Positions 1 to 10,959 of a stretch of 64,000 nt of DNA are shown here, in pieces (the stretch's first letter is position 1; each line of letters starts with the position of its first letter). The position numbers were made by a program, and so were the translations under genes. The notes under the pieces were generated by a model, which was not told the origin of the DNA, did no database searches, and saw nothing but the letters and a program-made list of their open reading frames with translations. This stretch comes from Rotaria socialis (taxonomy: Eukaryota > Rotifera > Eurotatoria > Philodinida > Philodinidae). Location of the stretch: contig CAJNYU010001107.1 of assembly GCA_905331475.1 (NCBI GenBank), forward strand, positions 116,412 through 180,411, in the 5' to 3' direction.

Positions 1-452
1 TTAGTGAAACGATGAAAAGTAGAAAAATGCTTTCTTAAATAAGATTTTTTGACTTAGGTTACACAAAAAAAATTCTTTAGAAAAGATTTATTAGTAGAAA
101 GACTAGAAAAACTTTGAAAATAAAACAGCATCAAAAAGTAGAAAAAAAATTTACCCAGGTCGAACGAGACCGAGTCTTTGTCCCGAGTTGGATGAACACT
201 ATGGTTGAATATAGAATGTGCTTCAATTCTAGTGACAATGAGTCTCCAAGAAGATTTCGAATTCATAACAGAATGATTGCGTACTATAAAAGAAAATGTA
301 AAGCCTGATAGAGATTTAACAGGTCTGTATAGGCGACAATACTGTCTTTAGCAGCAGAAATCGTATAGACGCCACTTGATATACGTTAAACCTATTGATT
401 CAGATGAATCTACATCGATTAAAAAGTACATAATATAATAGAGAAAAAGTGT

Positions 453-821
453 GTCACAGCGTTACGTTTTTTTTTTGAATTTTTTTTTGAATAATGAGAG
501 CTAGGAAAACCTTTTTTTACCATGGAAAAGCTCTGTTCATGCTCTACAAAGTTGGTTCCAGGCCTATTTTAAATGGAGATCATCGTTCTCAGGGAATTAA
601 ACGATAAGTGAGAGCGTTGAAAACTCAGGGGCCTTTTACGTCACAGTGTTACGTGACTATAAACCATTTCTGTAAACTATAGAGTTCAAGCAAAAAACAT
701 CAAATTTATAGTCCATATAGAACTCGTCGAGCTGCGCGGAATGGCGTTTGAATGAACTTTCCAGCTATCATAGTTTTTGAGATATTTCAAAAACAATTTG
801 CCAAAACGTCACAGCGTTACG
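453..821. repeat. three spaced copies of CGTCACAGCGTTACG-like motif
   Basis: The motif occurs at 453-466 (gTCACAGCGTTACG), 639-653 (CGTCACAGTGTTACG) and 807-821 (CGTCACAGCGTTACG), about 170-190 bp apart and in the same orientation. It is a partial palindrome. The spacing is irregular, so this is not a simple tandem array; it may be the subterminal repeat of a transposon remnant. Confidence 0.5.
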
Positions 822-1959
822 CTTGGACAAGCCGATGTATAAATGTCGTTCGCTTTTTCTTTTGTTTTCTTCATGTATTGTGCTTTACGCAAGTTGTAGT
901 TAGATCGTCTTTTAATGCTATATACTTATTAAGACTTTATACATAAATATTTATTTTACCTTCGAATATTTTTATTCTTGATAATTACAAGTCCAAAGGA
1001 TTGAAACTCGAAATAAGGTTGTTTTCTTTTGTACAAACTATACCAGTATTAATTCAAGACGTAAATATTTATTGCGACTAATACTAATGTTTACATTTAT
1101 GGTGCACTACAGTTAGATCATTTTCTTTGTAATAATCAGTTGTTTGATTTCATTTATTATATTTTGTTCTAAGTGATTGCTTTTTCGAGCTTTTTGTTTA
1201 AAATGTATACATAAACATTTGTTGAAATTATGTTAAATGTTTTAATAAAACCTTTTCAGAATACTAATAAGCTCGAACTTGCGTAGAATTCTTATTTTTT
1301 TGGGAAGACAGAAATCCTCCTATATTCCACCTTTTTTACATTAGATCCTCCTTAATATTTCCAATGATAATCCTCCAAAATCCTCCTTTTTTCGAAAATA
1401 GCGTTAACATACAAGAATTAAACAGTAACAACAACTATTGTTTCAGTTGGTAATGTGGAACCAAAATTCAATCAACTCTGTAGAAGGAAGATTTTCAAGA
1501 CTTTGCTGAGAAAGAAGCTTCCCTACATCTAAAATTTAACTTTTTTTCACTTCACGCTCATAATCGTAGAATTTCTTATATGTCTAAAATGCCGTCTTCC
1601 ATGGTTTCATACGTTGAGGGAATGTCAGCTTGTTGGTGTTGTAACGGGAAAATATTTGGTCGCGTAAATATTCTTCAAATAACTATCGAAATATATAGAA
1701 TCGCGTATATATCCTAATAGGATGATGGACAACAAAAATGTGGATCAGTATCAGCTATATATATATTAGCCATTGCGTGTATAATATTAACAACAATTCC
1801 ACACAATAAGTTTATTCTTGTCCTAAATGAGTTCGGTGTGTTGTCTTTCAATACAACCGAATACAATCGTACGTATTACAAAGCACAACTTTCTTCTAAC
1901 TTGAATGGTTTAGAACTGAACTCGACTGCCTCCTTATTGCTCATACAACGCGAGTTTTT

Positions 1960-2120
1960 ATCTTCGAGAGAGAATAAGGGAAAATATAAATAGGAGAGAG
2001 AAATAGAGAGGGAGAGAAAAAGAGGATACCTAGAGAGAGAAAAAGATACATAGAGAGAAGGGGATGCGGAGAAAGAAAAAGATATCTAGAAAGAAAAGAT
2101 ACGCAGAAAGATTACGTACT
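1960..2120. repeat. GA-rich imperfect minisatellite
   Basis: A long purine-rich run built from variants of agagagaaaaagata, with periodic atacctaga and atacatag breaks. It looks like a degenerate short tandem array rather than a gene. Confidence 0.6.
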
Positions 2121-2626
2121 GTTCATTGGGTGATTATGTGTTGTCATATGCAAGAATGTCCATTAGCACTGTAAGTTCAATTACGTCATGACTATATGTT
2201 CATTAGTTTTATGACTTACGAGTGGACGTCCAGGGTTTTCTATAACCCCTATCTAATCTAGTCCTTTACGAGGGACGTACTTCTTGGCACAAGTGTGTGT
2301 TTTGTTCGAGTAATATCCTTATATCGAAGAGAAATAGAAATACGATGCAGATAAAATTACTTTGAAAATCAATTTCAATCCATTTTTTTATTTTTGCAAT
2401 ACTAAGCATAAAGAAATCCTAGCATCATGCTAAAAAAGGGAGTATCGCTTGAATAGAATTTTAAAAAAACTAAAACTAGTTAATCACAGCATGAAAAAAA
2501 AGGGCAAGCTACATTATATTTAATAAACGCATCGTGCCAATCAAGTCAATGGAAGGAAAAAATGGTTAGTGGTAAAAAATTCACTTGTTGTAGTGAGTTT
2601 GAATTACTTCGACAGCAACTTCTTTC

Positions 2627-3790
2627 TTAGCAGCATCTTTTTAATATGCTGAGTGATGGTCCAATTGCTTCTGTATGAATTTGTGATTTTGGATGAGCAC
2701 ATTCCACGAGAACAGCATCAACGATGCTGATAAAAGCTTCTGAGCCACTCACATAAACTTGTGTATCTGGTTGTAATTTGCCTGCAAGAATTGCTTTCGA
2801 TATTGGCTGATCCGCTGTTAATAGTACGTATTGTCCTGCTGGAAGAGCAGCACGTAATTTATCAGCGAAAATAGCATGACCTGCAGTGCGTACACAGTGA
2901 ATCAATGATCCCGAAGATGATTTTCCATTTGCACTCAAATATTGAACCATAGTCGAGAGAGGGCCAATACCGACACCGCCAGCGATGAATAAATTATGTT
3001 TGGCATCGTTGACAAGTGTAAAATTGCCCGAAGGATTTGTAGCTAAAATCGTACCACCAACATTGAGGTTGTTAATAATTTCATTCGAGATTGTGGCATT
3101 CGGTGCATTGTCAGCTTCTTGTTTCACAACGATGCTGTATGTCTTGCCATTGGATGGCTCAGTCAAACCATAGAGTCGATTATGAAACAAACCACCTTTT
3201 TCAAGACGTACTGCAATATATTGTCCTGGGATGTAGTCGAATAATTTGCCACCATCTGCACGTTCGAGTGTCAATGCGACAGTAGGCCCAGCAGCAACTG
3301 TTTCTTTACTAACAATCTTAAATGAAATAAAACCTTTATCTCGTTCATCGTCTCCAAGTTTGGCATACAATTTCTTCTCCAAACCGATAAAGATCGAAGA
3401 AATAACACTGTATGCAGCTTTCCATGCTTCTAATATTTCCGGTGTCGCTTTGGCGCCCAAAACTTCAGCAATTGCTTCTAATAAAAATTTTCCGACAATA
3501 GGATAATGTTCCGGTTTAACTAGAAGAGCACGATGTTTGTAAGCAATTTGTTCTACTTGTGGCATGAGAACATCTAAATGATTAATATGTTCCGCAGCAC
3601 AATAGAGGGTGAATGCCAATGCCAGAGGTTGGCTGCCTGTTGTTTGATTTGATTGATTGAAAATGTTTCGAAGTTCTGGATGAGCTTCTTGTACATGCTG
3701 ATAAAATACTGATGTTATTTGTTTTCCATGTTCTTTTAAAACTGGTGCTGTCGATTGGACAATTTTCTTTTGTTCGTCGGTAAGGACCAT
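2627..3790 (-). CDS. hmp: flavohaemoglobin (nitric oxide dioxygenase-like)
   Basis: Single-exon 387-residue protein, the usual flavohaemoglobin length. An N-terminal globin is followed by a ferredoxin-reductase-type FAD/NAD(P)H module. Globin landmarks are in place: Tyr30 (B10), Phe44 (CD1), Gln54 (E7), proximal His86, and Tyr96 and Glu138 of the proximal network. The FAD domain shows DYIPGQYIAVRL (185-196), and the nucleotide-binding loop GGVGIGP is at 271-277. Family members convert NO to nitrate using O2 and NAD(P)H in the cytosol. Oddities: the FAD motif normally RxYS reads RLYG (205-208), and the C-terminal CGP-type nucleotide motif is replaced by SGS. An AG acceptor lies 7 nt before the ATG (3798-3799), typical of trans-splicing. 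The family is mainly bacterial and fungal, and the intronless structure amid intron-rich genes suggests horizontal acquisition (inference). Confidence 0.9.
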   Translation of the reverse strand: MVLTDEQKKIVQSTAPVLKEHGKQITSVFYQHVQEAHPELRNIFNQSNQTTGSQPLALAFTLYCAAEHINHLDVLMPQVEQIAYKHRALLVKPEHYPIVGKFLLEAIAEVLGAKATPEILEAWKAAYSVISSIFIGLEKKLYAKLGDDERDKGFISFKIVSKETVAAGPTVALTLERADGGKLFDYIPGQYIAVRLEKGGLFHNRLYGLTEPSNGKTYSIVVKQEADNAPNATISNEIINNLNVGGTILATNPSGNFTLVNDAKHNLFIAGGVGIGPLSTMVQYLSANGKSSSGSLIHCVRTAGHAIFADKLRAALPAGQYVLLTADQPISKAILAGKLQPDTQVYVSGSEAFISIVDAVLVECAHPKSQIHTEAIGPSLSILKRCC

Positions 3791-4762
3791 TTTTTTTCTA
3801 GAACAAAGAAATTTTACCCGTGGTATTTTTTTATTTCACATCAGTATGAATTTATTGGAAAATGATTCTTGGAATGTTTCATCTGCGAAATTTTATTGAG
3901 TTCTCTCAGAATTATTTTATCGAATAACATCCTGTAGCGTATACAAAGTTCGTTTAATATTCAGAATAAGTATAATAATCTTAATATCTCTATCAGAAAC
4001 ATCTCGTAAAGTTGATACAATCAAATAAAAGCGTGCTCAATCCGAATACTGCAGACACACGAATGAAGGTGTCTGCCACTATTATTCGTATCACATAAGA
4101 AAATAATTTTATAGTGTTTTAAGATTTGACAACGAATAATCAAGTTTTCGAAATAATGCTATATCTCACTAGATTAATCAGTCACTGATAGACATTCATG
4201 AAGAAATTACATCCAAAAAACACAATATGTTGTTGTGTGCTGTTTTTAAATGCTTTATGAGATATGAATATATTCTCTACTGAAAGTTTGCGAAAGATTG
4301 TTTATTGAATCATAGAAAAATAATGGAAAACTTTGAAAGAATATTTGAAATCAGAAGTCTTACTTTCATGATTTTCTTTTTCAGCATCATATGAAACTGT
4401 TATTCGAAACAGAAGAATATTACTAGCGTGTAACGCCGCTTACGTATTGAATTAATCGGAAGAATAAAAGTTAGAGTAACTGACTCTATTATTTCTTAAC
4501 AAAGTTCGAGTAATGATAAATATTGTTTGTATAACAACTCAAGAATCTTACAGCAAATATGGCCGTGAAGAATATGTAAATGATACGATTCGAAGTAAAT
4601 TGTCTTTATATAAACATTCAGAGAAGAGAAAAAAACATTGGGAAAAAAATGATACAGCTCTATATGGTTTCATCGACCCCTGAATATACTCGTTTTTTCT
4701 CGCTTCATTTATATTATTCAATAATGAACATTTTCTATTGGTTAACAATATCACTTCTGCAT
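3791..4762. other. intergenic, no gene seen
   Basis: AT-rich sequence between the flavohaemoglobin start and the hAT element. I see only short unsupported frames and no RNA gene. Confidence 0.5.
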
Positions 4763-4770
4763 ATGTATAA

Positions 4771-5552
4771 TAGTGGCGGAGCCAGAGGGGGAGCTTGGGG
4801 GAGCTGAGCTCCCTCTAGAAAATTTTGTCGCTATTTAGGCTGTTACTGTCAAATTATCTTTACTAAATAATTTCAATGCAAATACTAGAAGTTAGCATAG
4901 CCGTTTGCCTATTTTTAATCGACTAAGAACAACTTAGACCTTTTTTCTCTTCATTTTTTATGAGCAAGTCTTTCAATTTCAAGTAATTCTATCGATGCCA
5001 ATTGTAAATCAAAAACCGTGATTAAAGATACTAAATTGTCAACTATAATGGATATACTTAATGAATTAAAACCAATGAAACAAGCATTTCCTTCAACTGT
5101 GGCTTTGATCAAAGGTGCTGTCACATTTCCTGTGTCGTCCGTCGTATGTGAAAGGTCGTTTTCCAGGATGAAATTGATTAAAAATTATGCTCGAAATTCG
5201 ATGGGTGATGAAAGACTTAGTGATCTTAGTGTATTGGCTATTGAAAGAGAATTTGACATAGATTTTGAAAAGGTTATTGATGTATTTGCCATACAACATA
5301 AAAATAGTAGAATTTTGTTAATGTGATTAAGTGATATGAAATACATTTAAATATAGAATCCCATTCATATGTTGATATAAACATAATGTTTATAAATATA
5401 TGAGCAAGAACTGATTGAATAAGATATTAGGGCTCAGAAAACTGACTCAAACATGACAGTTTTCAAAAAACAATTTTACTATCGTAAGTAGACTTTGAAT
5501 AATTAAGATGGAGCTGAGCTCCCTCTAGACTGAAATCCTGGTTCCACCACTA
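4771..5552 (+). mobile_element. internally deleted hAT transposon with 8-bp TSD
   Basis: Terminal inverted repeats TAGTGGCGGAGCCAG (4771-4785) and the reverse complement of TAGTGGTGGAACCAG (5538-5552) match at 13 of 15 positions. Both ends also carry gagctgagctccctctaga near the subterminus (about 4801 and 5512). Perfect 8-bp direct repeats ATGTATAA flank the element at 4763-4770 and 5553-5560, the hAT hallmark. Inside is only the C-terminal dimerisation end of a transposase, so this 782-bp copy cannot encode a full enzyme. Confidence 0.92.
5018..5326 (+). pseudogene. hAT transposase C-terminal remnant
   Basis: About 100 residues ending at a TGA-proximal stop, with the hAT dimerisation signature: PVSSVVCERSFSRMKLIKN followed by an R/N-rich segment and an ERLSDLSVLAIE helix. 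The BED zinc finger and catalytic RNase-H core are absent because the middle of the element is gone. The frame opens without an ATG, consistent with a truncated relic. Confidence 0.88.
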
Positions 5553-5599
5553 ATGTATAAAACAGCAGATAGAAAAAGACGAAATACACACATCTATAA

Positions 5600-5762
5600 A
5601 TATATTTTGCGTTCTACTTCATACTTTAAGAGCATTTCTTCCAAGTATACATATATGTTTTGCGTTCTACTTCATACTTTAAGAGCATTTCTTCCAAGTA
5701 TACATATATGTTTTGCGTTCTACTTCATACTTTAAGAGCATTTCTCCCAAGTATAAATATAT
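5600..5762. repeat. 53-bp minisatellite, about 3 copies
   Basis: The unit beginning gcgttctacttcatacttta recurs at 5609, 5662 and 5715, a period of 53 bp. Copies are nearly identical; the third has one C for T and an a-for-c change. It starts about 50 bp downstream of the hAT element. Confidence 0.9.
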
Positions 5763-6733
5763 TTATCATTACATATCCCTGATATTAGGAATAAACCACA
5801 ACATTACTGTTTGTATATGTCACTCCTCTCGATGAAAGATCAGAAGCCAATTTTCTTAGTTTATGCGCCTAGATGCTCGCTAGTATCGCTATCATTATCG
5901 ATTCTATTGCTGGCATGGGGATAAAGAGCATTATTCCAGACTACATCTGTCAGCACAGTTGGTTGTATTGTATTAATTGTGGGATCAGACAGAATGTCGT
6001 GCAACGGTGCATTCATTTGGCCTTTCATAACAAAATGATTGTCATCGATGTCAACCATGAGATATCCGCAGTTCGATTATTTTGCTTGTTTTTTATTTTC
6101 TCGTTCTGGCATTCTCATCTTTTGGTCGATCTCTCTCACGGAAATATTATTTGTTTGTGTCTCATCCATCGACACCCACATGTTCATTTACGTTTACGTA
6201 CTAAAACCAGTTCACAATTGAAAGAAATAGGACTAAATACCTCTTTGTCTGATCTGAGAAGAGAAAACAATACTTAGTTTACGGAGTATTTTTAAAAACG
6301 TAAATACTCATTGTCTTTTCTAAATTTTTCATGTCTTAAAAATATCGAATAAAAGTCTTTATCTGAATCGAGCAATTCAAGTATTTTTATAAGCAAATAA
6401 AATCACCAAAAATGATGATTTCAATGAATTTCTCGGCTCAATCTAAGTCGAAAGATACGGCTGCAATATTGAGCACATAAATACAACTGCTGCATGACGT
6501 ACAAAGATTAACAAGAATAAAAAGGCGAATTTTTCTTTGTGAAAAATAACAAATCAAGAATACTTGGTTTGAATCTTTTTCATCATTAACATCGACTCCT
6601 ATATGATAACTATAGTGGTTCTTTTTTCACGAAAATATACCATAAAATTTTTATCGTGAATATCATAAACGATAGTTTTGTTGTTGAAACATAATCGTCA
6701 TGTAGATGTGACTGTATGACGTAAATGAAATAG
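5763..6733. other. intergenic; one doubtful small ORF
   Basis: No gene can be supported. A 65-codon ATG frame on the minus strand (6058-5861) has fairly balanced codon use but matches nothing I recognise and lacks upstream exons that I can join to it. Confidence 0.4.
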
Positions 6734-6741
6734 ATACAGAC

Positions 6742-7340
6742 CAGAGACCGAAATCGAATCGAATTACCGAATAATGCGATTCTATTCGTCTGGGGCGAAT
6801 CGAACCGACTCCGAATGGAACTTCAAAACTCCCGAATCGAATCGATTCAGTTCTTTTCAGTTTCATTCGGTTATTGAAAATCATTTTTTTTGTTCTACAG
6901 TGTTATGATCAAGGGCAGTTGACTAGTATAAGAGGGTGCGGGTGTCGTTGATCTGGATAAGTTCCAGCTGTATTTAGTTAGTCTACTTAGATGTATTCAT
7001 TAATTTATGTTTTGTGTATTCTTTCTTGAAAAAAATGAATAATTCTTATGCATATATTCATAAATTATATTTATTCAACATATTTCTATACAAGATCGAC
7101 AGACTATTCTCATCTAACGAAGATGACTATCTGAAAACAGCAATACTATGTAATAGTGAGTACCATGTTTTGTAAACCCAATTTGAGTCGAATAAAATCG
7201 AATCGAATTGGAATTTTGAAAAACCAGAAAAGCCGAATCGAATCGAGTCCCGGTCCTGAAAACCCGAATCGAATCCGACTCCAAGCCCTAAAAAGTCGAA
7301 TCGAACCGAATGGCACTTTTGTCACTCGTTTCGGTCTCTG
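6742..7340. mobile_element. non-autonomous hAT-like element
   Basis: Inverted ends CAGAGACCGAA at 6742-6752 and its reverse complement at 7330-7340 begin with the CAGNG typical of hAT. The flanking octamers atacagac (6734-6741) and ataccgac (7341-7348) differ at one base, as expected for an aged 8-bp target duplication. Both arms contain many CGAATCGAATC repeats. No coding capacity is present, so mobilisation would have needed a transposase in trans. Confidence 0.75.
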
Positions 7341-7348
7341 ATACCGAC

Positions 7349-8318
7349 ATCTACTCCCATCCGTGTGCCTCTACATGATACTGCTGAATAGTTTTAGTAT
7401 CTACACTCGAAAGACTGTAAATAAAACTTGTGTATAAAAATGATTTTCGAATTTATCTCATGTAGAAGCTGCCGTTACATTTTCAACTCACGATGTTCCG
7501 ATGAAATTAAATTTAAATTAATTTTTTAATCGAAATGAAGTTTGAAACATGATGTCGTGGTATTATTTCATTTTTTTAGATAACGAAACATTCTCGGTCA
7601 ATTTACTGATGGCACTCATTTTTGTATTTAATTTTCACACACACGCGCATAGATCATGCCAAGCACTGTTAATAGATTATCGTAGAATAAAATCTCGTTA
7701 TAATATATGAACTACTTCCTTATTGAATTTCTAAAAGATTAAATAGAAGAATGGCGACGACATGTTGTCCCTGAAGAGATAGAATAAAACAAAACTCTTC
7801 TTGTGATCGGCAAAAGCTAATGTTTTATGTTAAGTATTTTAATAAATTTGTTTTAAAGCAAGTTCAACATTGTCTTCTAATCATTATTTTATTCGAAATT
7901 CTACATATTTCATAATATTTTATGTCTATCAATTATTGTGTATACGTGCTTGCAGAGAACAGTAAAAACATATTTATTAGGTATTAGGTCGTTTTACTAA
8001 ACAAAAACAAAATGAAAGAAATACAAATAAATTTGAATAAAGTCTGAAGTGAGATATTGATAAAAAATACTTTTATATGCTTGTCAATTTTTAATATAGC
8101 AAAAATTGTAGTACACGAGAATAATATCGATAAACTTTTTACGTCGTCTAATTAATTTTTAATACAAAAACAAAACGAAAGAAAGAAAATGAAGAATGGA
8201 ATATTTTGTTATTGCCTCGACCCACACACATGCTTGCAAATGAGAAAAGGAGCAGGCATACAAAATAGGAAAACATAAATAAATAAATTGGATGATACAA
8301 CACAAGAAGAATAGAGAT
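7349..8318. other. intergenic, no gene seen
   Basis: AT-rich sequence downstream of the J-domain protein gene. It probably includes that gene's 3' UTR near 8160-8318. No other feature was recognised. Confidence 0.5.
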
Positions 8319-10157
8319 CTACGATGAACTAGAATTTGTTGATGATGCTCGATTATCACGCGCTTCTTGCCATAATTCGCCCATTTTTAATAGAGCAATA
8401 CATCGACGTCGTTGGGTTTCACGCGTGCATAATGGATCGTTCAATGCTCGATCGCATACATCTCGTTCGATACTCTCGATTTCAAGTTTTGTTGCACGCC
8501 ACAGTGCTTCCATAGATTTAATAGCTGTGTCCGCTTCCAGTTTTCGTTTGTCTTCTTCGGTTAACTGCACTTGTTGTGACGATGAAGATTTTCCGTGACT
8601 ACTAGTTTTGCCTGGAGACGATGTTACTGTATTTGGTTTTGATTGTGGTGGTGAAGCTGAAGCTGCCGATTCTTCAGGAACATATCCTTCATACTCTAAA
8701 TGCCCGGCATGATGTTGAAATGGATGTTGAGCATCTTTGCCATCTTCTGAGGCTGCTGCTTCTTCATCAGCAATTTGGGCTAATTTCGACATTGACTGTC
8801 CCCATTCAACAGCGCATTTAACTGTTTTAACAGTTTCTTTAACAACGTGCACACGCTCTTTCCATGATGATTGAAAATGTTTACCAAATCCTAACATACG
8901 TTTACCAATATGTCCTTCTTGAGAATCAAATTTATTTAACCATAATTTTGCTTTTGACACATAAATATAGCCAATAGCATGCAGTAAATGTTCACCGTAT
9001 GGTGCATTCAGTAAATTCGGAATGTCTAAACGTGTTATTTCCATAAAATTATTTAATACTTGTTCGTATTGGGATTCACTATTGTTCATCGGAATTGATT
9101 CAGTAAAAATCGATAGTTTATAACTGAGATTTACGGCTAATTGTTTTACACGTTCTTCACGTGCTTGTGAACGTTCTTCAGCATATGCCAAGCGTTTTCG
9201 CATTTTTTCTTCTTTCTGTTCACGTGTTTCTTCTGTGCCTTTATTTTCGGCATCTTTGATTATCTCACTAATTGCATGTTTAAATGATTTAGCTAATTCG
9301 AAATCACCGATAATTTTCATAAATTGTTCCCCACCAAACATTAAACGGAAAAATTCTTCCGCATCAAAATCTTCCATTGACATTCCAGCTGAACCGTTGC
9401 CTACAAGACGTTCATCTTTACCATATCTAAATTTAAAAAAGAAGAATTATCTAATGTGTTGATGTAATAAAATGAATAAGATTCTATGAAAGTCAGTTTA
9501 ACACATCACATCGATCTTTCGCTGAAAAATAATTATTACTATAACTTGAAACTCATGAGATTTCTGCTATTGTCAATCCCATTCCAATTAAATTGCACGA
9601 GATTAGAATTTTGTATAACTGTTAGAGTAGAGCTAAATTTTATAGAATACTGGTCTTTAATTATGAAAACAAATCTTCATATCCTAACAAATAGTTAGTT
9701 TAGTCTTATGCTTAACTTGAAATGAAACAACATAATCAAATGATTCACCGTAAAATAGTCTTATGCAATATTTTTTTTTACATACCTATTGTAAAGCTTT
9801 CTTTTTTCTGGATCACTGAGAATGCCTAAAGGAAAAAGAATCGTAAATTCTATTTCATAAACAATTAGTTTATAGTCTACTATAAGCTTGAGAAATAAGT
9901 TTGAATCTTTCGGAATAGTCTCGTCGTGTTATTTCATTCAGACTTTGCGTTCGATCGGGATGATATTGAAGTGAAAGTGAATAATATGCTTTTTTTATTT
10001 CAGATGCACTGGCTGTTGGTGACACATTGAGAATATTGTAATAGGTTTTATCCATAGGTGCTTCATCAGTACCAGTTTTGCCAAGAAAACTTGACTTAGC
10101 ACCACCAAATCCAGATTTCTTTTTATCATCATTATCACCGGATGAACCAGACGCCAT
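8319..10157 (-). CDS. J-domain co-chaperone with DnaJ-X C-terminal domain
   Basis: Three exons: 10157-9881, 9825-9786 and 9426-8319. Phases close and give 474 residues. The J domain spans about residues 36-105 with the Hsp70-activating HPD at 66-68; the conserved LSDPEKRKLY lies on the tiny second exon, and YGKDERL opens exon 3. The rest resembles the DnaJ-X domain of Caj1/Djp1-type proteins, with an EFFRLMFGGEQF segment, a charged coiled coil, a helical region and a low-complexity Ser/Pro linker, then a final helix ending in a Ser-rich tail. It should act as a cytosolic Hsp70 co-chaperone. The start lies only 66 bp downstream of the phosphatase stop codon on the same strand, with a bare splice acceptor (10177-10178) in between, so it is a candidate downstream cistron of an operon. 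Confidence 0.85.
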
Positions 10158-10176
10158 TTATTATAATTTAAACTAT

Positions 10177-10178
10177 CT
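10177..10178 (-). promoter_or_regulatory. candidate trans-splice acceptor between two cistrons
   Basis: On the minus strand, TTACTTTTAG ends here, 19 nt before the ATG at 10157 and within the 66-bp gap to the upstream stop. No upstream coding exon in phase was found, so it fits a spliced-leader acceptor that resolves a polycistronic transcript. Confidence 0.55.
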
Positions 10179-10223
10179 AAAAGTAAATTACTCAAAAATA
10201 AAAAAATGTATGTCATTTCAATG

Positions 10224-10959
10224 TTAAATATTCTCTAGTTTTTCTGTAAGTTTATCAACATTTGCTTTTTCGCATTCTATTTGTTCATTAAAACGAATTA
10301 ATTGACGAAGGAACCCAGTATTTGGTCGCACGATAGGACGCTGCGAACGAACCTGAGTCAATGCTTGTTCGAGTGACATTGAATGATGTTTCATTAGATA
10401 TGCACAACATATTGTTGTCGAACGAGATACTCCACAAGCGCAATGAACTAATACACGACCATTCGATTGCCGTGCTTCTTCAATAAATCGACAGGCTTGC
10501 TCGAAATAGGGCGTCATGTCAAATACGATAGAGTCTTCAGCTTTTATAAAAACATGTTTGGCGTTCGGAGGTATCATATCTCTTTTCGGTCGAATCCAAA
10601 CGACGGATAGAACATGAGTAATATTTAGACGAGTAGCACGATTCTAGTCATCGAAAATGATTAATCAAAACAAAGAACAATATGAATAAAAGGTTTACCT
10701 TTTCATATAAGGACTTAATGCCGCCTAAATAAAGAAATCTATCGAAAACAAGTGTTGGCTCAGCGAATGTTAATTTTCGATGTATTCTATTAGTTAAAAG
10801 ATGAATACGAATATTATCAACTCGTTTGTCTGACGGATCAATAGTTCTTTCGGTTGGAGTTGTGGTATTTTTCGTGGCTTTCGCTAATGATGGAGGACGA
10901 ACGATAGCAAAAGTTTTTCTCTCGACTGTTGATGAACGAAGCCGTGGTGCTGTCGCCAT
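10224..10959 (-). CDS. dual-specificity protein phosphatase
   Basis: Two exons, 10959-10699 and 10643-10224, joined by a 55-bp phase-0 intron, give 226 residues. The active-site loop HCACGVSRS (154-162) is a perfect HCxxGxSRS signature with Cys155 as nucleophile and Arg161; Asp123 in IKAEDS is the likely general acid. A basic, Ser/Thr-rich N-terminus of about 70 residues precedes the DSP fold, which begins near LVFDRFLYLGG. It should dephosphorylate phospho-Ser/Thr/Tyr substrates; no docking domain identifies the target. The first in-frame ATG after an upstream stop is at 10959, which fixes the start. The J-domain gene follows 66 bp after the stop. Confidence 0.88.

Larger units (their letters stand above)
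1..2626. other. gene-poor repeat-bearing stretch
   Basis: No convincing coding region; open frames are short, AT-rich and without recognisable domains. It holds three copies of a 14-15 bp motif (453-466, 639-653, 807-821), a purine-rich GA tract (about 1960-2120), and one copy of a 13-mer (153-165) that recurs in the foldback element near 43.7 kb. The part from about 430 to 960 looks like a remnant of an unidentified interspersed repeat. Confidence 0.6.

Noticed and set aside
4548-4807. ORFs running into the left end of the hAT element
   Set aside because: Short, on both strands at once and without domains; chance frames in AT-rich DNA.
5861-6277. Overlapping 65-codon (-) and 134-codon (+) ORFs
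   Set aside because: Neither matches a family I recognise and no flanking exons could be joined. Too weak to call a gene.
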